DNA of 64,000 nt. Source: Microbacterium rhizosphaerae. GTDB taxonomy: Bacteria > Actinomycetota > Actinomycetes > Actinomycetales > Microbacteriaceae. Positions 54,301-60,300 of the stretch are shown here, piece after piece. The notes below the pieces were generated by a model. The model was not told where the DNA came from, searched no databases, and saw only the letters and a list, made by a program, of their open reading frames with translations. Position 1 is the stretch's first letter. Every line of letters starts with the position of its first letter. Where the stretch lies: assembly GCF_034120055.1 (NCBI RefSeq), contig NZ_CP139368.1, positions 744,001 through 808,000 of the forward strand. Reading direction: 5' to 3'. The translations under genes and the position numbers were made by a program.

Positions 54301-57300
54301 CAGCGGGGTCAAGGACATCGGTGTCGACGGCACGTGCGCCTCGGGCCAGAAGGTCGACTTCTTCCTCAACTTCACGCCGTACGTCCTCGACGCGAACGGC
54401 GCGCCGATGCTGGATGCCGCCGGCAACCCGATCAAGAGCAACGACGGCTGCGACATCATCTACGGCGACAACGGCAACGACTGGCTCGTGGGCGGCACCG
54501 ACACCAACTGGCTGTTCGGCGGCTTCGGCGACGACCTGCTGCAGTCCTCGCAGAACCTCGAGACGGACGGCGAGCACAACCGCGTGCCCGAGGACGCGCT
54601 GTGGTCCGACCCGACCTTCGCCTACGGCGGAGCCGGACGCGACGTGCTGATCGCCGACACGGGCCGGGCGCGCATGTACGACTGGACCGGCGAGTTCAAC
54701 AGCTTCATCGTTCCGTTCAGCCCGTTCGGCGCCCCGGTCGTCAACCGCAGCTTCAGCCCGTGGATCCGCGACTTCATCCGTGCGCTCGCGGTCGCCGGCG
54801 GCGAGGACATGACCTTCGTGCCGAACTCGCCGCTCGACGAGCTCGCGCTGTCGACCCCGCAGGACTCGTACTGGAACGCCCAGCACGGCGGCCCGCGCGA
54901 CCCGCAGCCCGGAAACGTCCCCGGCGTGCAGATCGACTATCGCGGCCTCGTCGATCTCGGCGTCGGCTGCCCGTGCAACCCGGGTGTCGTCATCGCCGTC
55001 ACCAAGGCGATCGACGCGGTCGACCCGCTGCACCCGACGCAGGTCGAGCAGGCGCAGGTGGCGCCCGGCGTCATCCTCACGGTCGGCGGCCGGCTCGTCT
55101 TCACGTACCTCGTCACGGACCCGGGAACCACGGCGCTGCGGATCGTGTCGATCACGGACGACAACGGCACGCCGGGCGATCCGACGGACGACTTCCATCC
55201 CGTGTACGTCTCCGGCGACGCCAACAGCAACGGCCTGATCGACCCGGGTGAGACGTGGCTGTACACCTCGGCCGGCGTCGCCGGCGCCCCCACGGCGGCC
55301 CTCTCGGGCACCCACGAGAACACCGTGACGGTCACCGCGCTCGAGCCCGTGACGAGCGTGCTCGTCGGCGCCGCCGCGCAGTCGAACTACACGGCATCCC
55401 CGGCGGAGCTGCAGCTCGGCAAGGACATCAACGCCGCCAACCCGCTCGCTCCGACGCTCACGGAGCGCGCAGACACGCAGGCCAACGCACCGCACCTGGC
55501 CGTCGGCGCCCCCATCGTCTTCACGTACCGCATCACGACCGTCTCGGCCACGGGCCTGACCATCGTCTCCATCACGGACGACAACGGCACCAACGCCGAC
55601 ACGTCGGACGACTGGACTCCGCTGCCGGTGCTCGTCACCTTCCTGGGCCAGCAGTACAACGCCGGCGACACCAACTACAACGGACTGCTGGATGCGGGCG
55701 AGACCTGGCTCTACACCTCGCGCGGCGCCGCCGGCGCCCCCACGACCGCCGCAGCCGGCTGGAACGAGAACACCGCGACCGTGGTGGCCACGGACGGCAC
55801 CGACAGCTACTACGCGTACGACGCGGCGTGGTACTTCGGCACGACGGGCCTCGCGCTCGTCAAGGCCGTGAACGCCGTCGACCCGACGCATCCCACACTC
55901 GGCGAGGACGCGAACGCCGCACCGGGGCCGACCGTGGCGCAGGGCTCGACGCTCACGTTCACGTACCTCGTGATCAACTCGAGCGCGGCGCCGATGCTGA
56001 TCCAGAGCATCGTCGACGACAACGGCACGCCGGCGAACACGGCGGACGACGTCTCGCTCGGCCACGGCATCGTCGCGGTGACGATGACGTGCAACGGCGG
56101 TCTCCACAACGTCGGCGACGTCAACTGCAACGGCTCGTTCGACGCGGGTGAGCAGTGGCTGTACCGCTACACGACCACCGCCCTGCTCGATACCCACACC
56201 AACACCGCGGTCGTGACGACGCTGACTTCTGCCGGCCGGACGCTCACGGCCACCGACACGGCGAGCTACACGGGTGCCGGCGCGCACGTCACGCTGCACA
56301 CCGCGGTGAACGCGCTGCACCCGCAGACGCCGACCACCTACGAGGACGCCAACACGGCTCCGGGCGCGTACCTCACGCTGGGCGTGGCGGTCGTCTACAC
56401 CTACCTCGTGGTCAACGACGGGTTCCTGACGCTGACCAACGTCGTCGTCAGCGATGTGACGAACGGGTTCGCCCCGAAGGCGGTGCTCGGCACGGACGGC
56501 GTCCACAACATCGGCGACACGAACAACAACGGTCTCCTCGACCCGGGCGAGTCGTGGCTGTACACCTCGTCCGGCGTCAAGTCGCTGACCGCGCTGACTG
56601 GCACCGTGCTCGACACCTCGTCGGTGACCGCCACCCCGGTGCTCGCCGGCGCGGGGAGCGTCTCGGCGACCGACCCGACCTACTACACGGGCACCAAGGT
56701 GGGCATCGTCATCCACAAGGCGGTGAATGCGGCCAAGCCGACCGCGCCGACCCTGGCGGAGGATGCGAACGACCCGCTCAACCCGCTGTACGTGCGCGCC
56801 GGCGGACCGGTCGTCTTCACCTACCTCGTCTCGACCGCGAACAACGCGACGTTCACGATGGCGTCGCTCACGATCACCGACGACAACGGCACACCGGGCA
56901 ACCCGGCCGACGACTTCCACCCCACCTACGTCTCGGGCGACAACAACGGCAACGGCGTCCTCGACAAGAACGAGGTGTGGCTGTTCACCTCGTCGAGCAT
57001 CACGGCGCTGCAGGGGCTGAACTGCAACAACGTCACCATCACGGCGCTCTCCGGCGGCACGACCTACGCGTCACAGGATCTCGCGTGCTACTTCGGCACC
57101 GTCGTCGGAGTGGTCGTGAAGAAGGCGACGAACGCCGCCGATCCGCTGCACCCGACGGCGGCTGAAGAGGCCGACACGACGAGCCCCGAGCAGTACCTGC
57201 CGATCGGCACGGCGCTCACGTGGACGTACCGGGTGACGAACCCGGGCAACACCCCGATCCGGGTCACCGGCATCGTCGACGACAACGGCACGCCCGGCAA

Positions 57301-60300
57301 CGCCGCCGACGACTTCGCGCCGAAGTATCTGTCCGGCGACACCAACGGGAACGGCCTGCTCGACCCGGGCGAGATCTGGCTGTACACCTCGTCCGGTGTG
57401 GTCACCCGCGCCGCCGTGGCCGGCCAGTACGGAAACACCGTGACGGTGACGGCGACCGAACCGCACCTCGGCACGACCACGACCGCGACCGACCTGAGCC
57501 ACTACTTCGGAGCCATCGACAAGATCGCCATCACGAAGGCCGTCAACGCGAAGGACCCGCTGAACCCCACCGCCTACGAGGACGCGAACTACAAGCCGGG
57601 TGTCATTCTGCAGATCGGCAGCGTCGTCACGTGGACCTACCTGGTCACGAACCTCGGCAGCACGCCGCTCGATGTGTGGGAGGTCGCCGACGACAACAAC
57701 GGAGGCGTTCCGTTCGACGCCGCGCCGGTGATGTCCGCGGACGGCTTCGTGGTCGGAGACGTCAACCACAACGGCGTGCTCGACCCCGGTGAAACGTGGC
57801 TGTACTCCGCGACCGGCATCGTGGCGCGCGGCCAGTACACCAACACCGCGACGGTCTACGCCTCCGTGCTGGGAGAGCCCAACCCCGCGTCGACCTGCAC
57901 GTCCAACCCCGCGGCGAACCTGTGCGCGAGCGACGTCGCGAACCTCTACGGCACGGACGCCGGCATCCAGGTCGTGAAGACGCTCAACGGCCAGGTCTCC
58001 CGCGACCCGGGCACCCCGATCCTCATCGCCCGCGGCGCGACCGGCACGTACACGTATCAGGTGAGCACGACCACGAGCACGCCCCTCACGAACATCACGG
58101 TCGTCGACGACAACGGCACTCCCGGGAACACGGCGGACGACTTCGTGCCGACCCCGGTGCTGTCGGGCGGCTTCAACGTCGGCGACGCGAACCACGACAA
58201 CGTGCTCGACCCCGGTGAGGTCTGGATCTTCACCGCGACCCACACGGCGGCGTATGGTCCGTTCGTCAATGTGGTCCGGGTGAGCGGCACCTCGGCCGGC
58301 GGCACCGTGTGGGACGACGACCTCAACTACTCGCTCGGCGTCGTGCCCGGCGTGAAGATCGTCAAGGCCATCGACGCGCTCGACCCCTGGCACCCGACAT
58401 CCATCGAGGATGCGAACACCCAGCCCGCCCGCGAGCTCCTCGTCGGCACGACCGCCGTGTGGACCTACCTCGTCACGAACACCGGCAATGCGCCGGTGAG
58501 CATCACGAGCATCACCGACGACAACGGCACCCCCAACAACACGGCGGACGACTTCCTCGCGCTGGCGGTGACGGATGCTGCGCACCCGTGCAACGTCGGC
58601 GACACCAACGGCAACTGCCTGCTCGACCTCACCGAGACGTGGCTGTTCAGTGCCACCACCACGGTTCAGGCCGGTGCCTACCTCAACACAGCGACGGTCC
58701 GCGCGATCCAGCCGACGACTGGCCAGACCGCGTCGAACACCGATATCGCCGGCTACTACGGCATGACCGGCTCCGGCCAGGGACTCACCCCCGGGTACTG
58801 GAAGAACCACCCGACCCTGTGGCCGACCGACAGCAGCGGTCGCCCGATCTTCACCAACGACCAGCTGGTGTCGTCGATCTTCGGACCGATGCCGAGCGCC
58901 GACGCGAACGAGACGCTCCTGCAGGCACTCGGCAACGGCGGCGGCGGCGTGGACGCACTGCTGCGCGCCGCGGTCGCCGCGCTCCTGAACACCACGAGCG
59001 CCCTGATCGACTACCCGTGGACGGCGAGCACGCTCGTCGCCGCCGTGAACGCCGCGCTCGCGAGCGGCGATGCCACGAGGATCAACAACCTGCAGATCGC
59101 CCTCAACGCGTGGAACAACCTCGGCGCCACCCTGACCGCGCCGGGCACGGTCGCCCCCTCGGCGAGCATCGGCAATGCGACGGTCACGCGGCCCACGTCC
59201 GGTCAGACGGCGGTGACCCTCACCGTCACGCTGTCCGGATCGGTGCCCGACGGCTCGACGATCGACTGGTCCACCGTGGCCGGCACCGCGACGCCGGGCC
59301 TCGACTATGAGATCGGTTCCGGCACGCTGACCTTCAGCGCCGGTCAGACCTCGGCGACCCTGACCGTGTATGTCGACGGCCGCACCGGAGTCTCGGGCAA
59401 CCTCACCTTCAACGTCGTCCTCTCGAGCCCGGTCGGCATGTCGATCGGCACCGGCACCGGCGTCGTCACCATCGCCGCCGCCGTCGCCCCGACCGTCACG
59501 ATCACCGCCACCGGCGGCTCGATCGCGGTGCCGACGAAGAAGAAGGGCGCCATCACCGTCACGGTGACGCTCGCGGCCCCGTCGGCCACGACGGTGACCG
59601 TGACTCTGAAGACGGTCGACGGCACCGCCAAGGCGGGCACCGACTACCAGTCGCTGACGACGACCCTCACCTTCGCTCCGGGCACGACGAGCCAGACCGT
59701 CAGCGTCACGATCCTCGCGCACGCGGCAGGATCGCTCAGCAAGTACTTCACCCTCCAGCTTTCGAACCCGACTCCGTCCGGCGCCACTCTCGTCAACGGG
59801 ACCGTGACGATCACCGGCACGAGTCTGCTGGCCACGGCGGTGGCGGCACCCCCGACGACCCAGACGCTGGATGCGGCTGCCGCCGCTGCCGTGCTGCGTG
59901 AGGCCCGGGCGGCCTGGGTCGCGGCGGGGGCGAAGGCCGCCACCCTCGCTCCGGTGCGACTGGTCGTGACCGACCTGCCGGGCGCGGAGCTCGCGGACAC
60001 CGTCGGCGACACGATCTATGTGGATGCGACGGCCGCCGGCTGGGGCTGGTCCACAGGCGCCGTCGTCGCGGCGGGACGGATGGACCTCCTCAGCGTCCTC
60101 GAGCACGAGCTCGGACACGTGCTGGGCCTCGAGCACGGCGCATCCATCCGCTACGGAGACGTCATGCTGCCGACGCTCGCGCCCGGCGTCCGGCGCGTGC
60201 TGCCCGTGGTCGCGGCTCCGGTGCCGGCCGGCTCCGCCCGCACGGCCGTGGCCGTGAACCCGGGGCCCGCGGCGATGGCGCTTCCGCTTCGAAGCGACGC

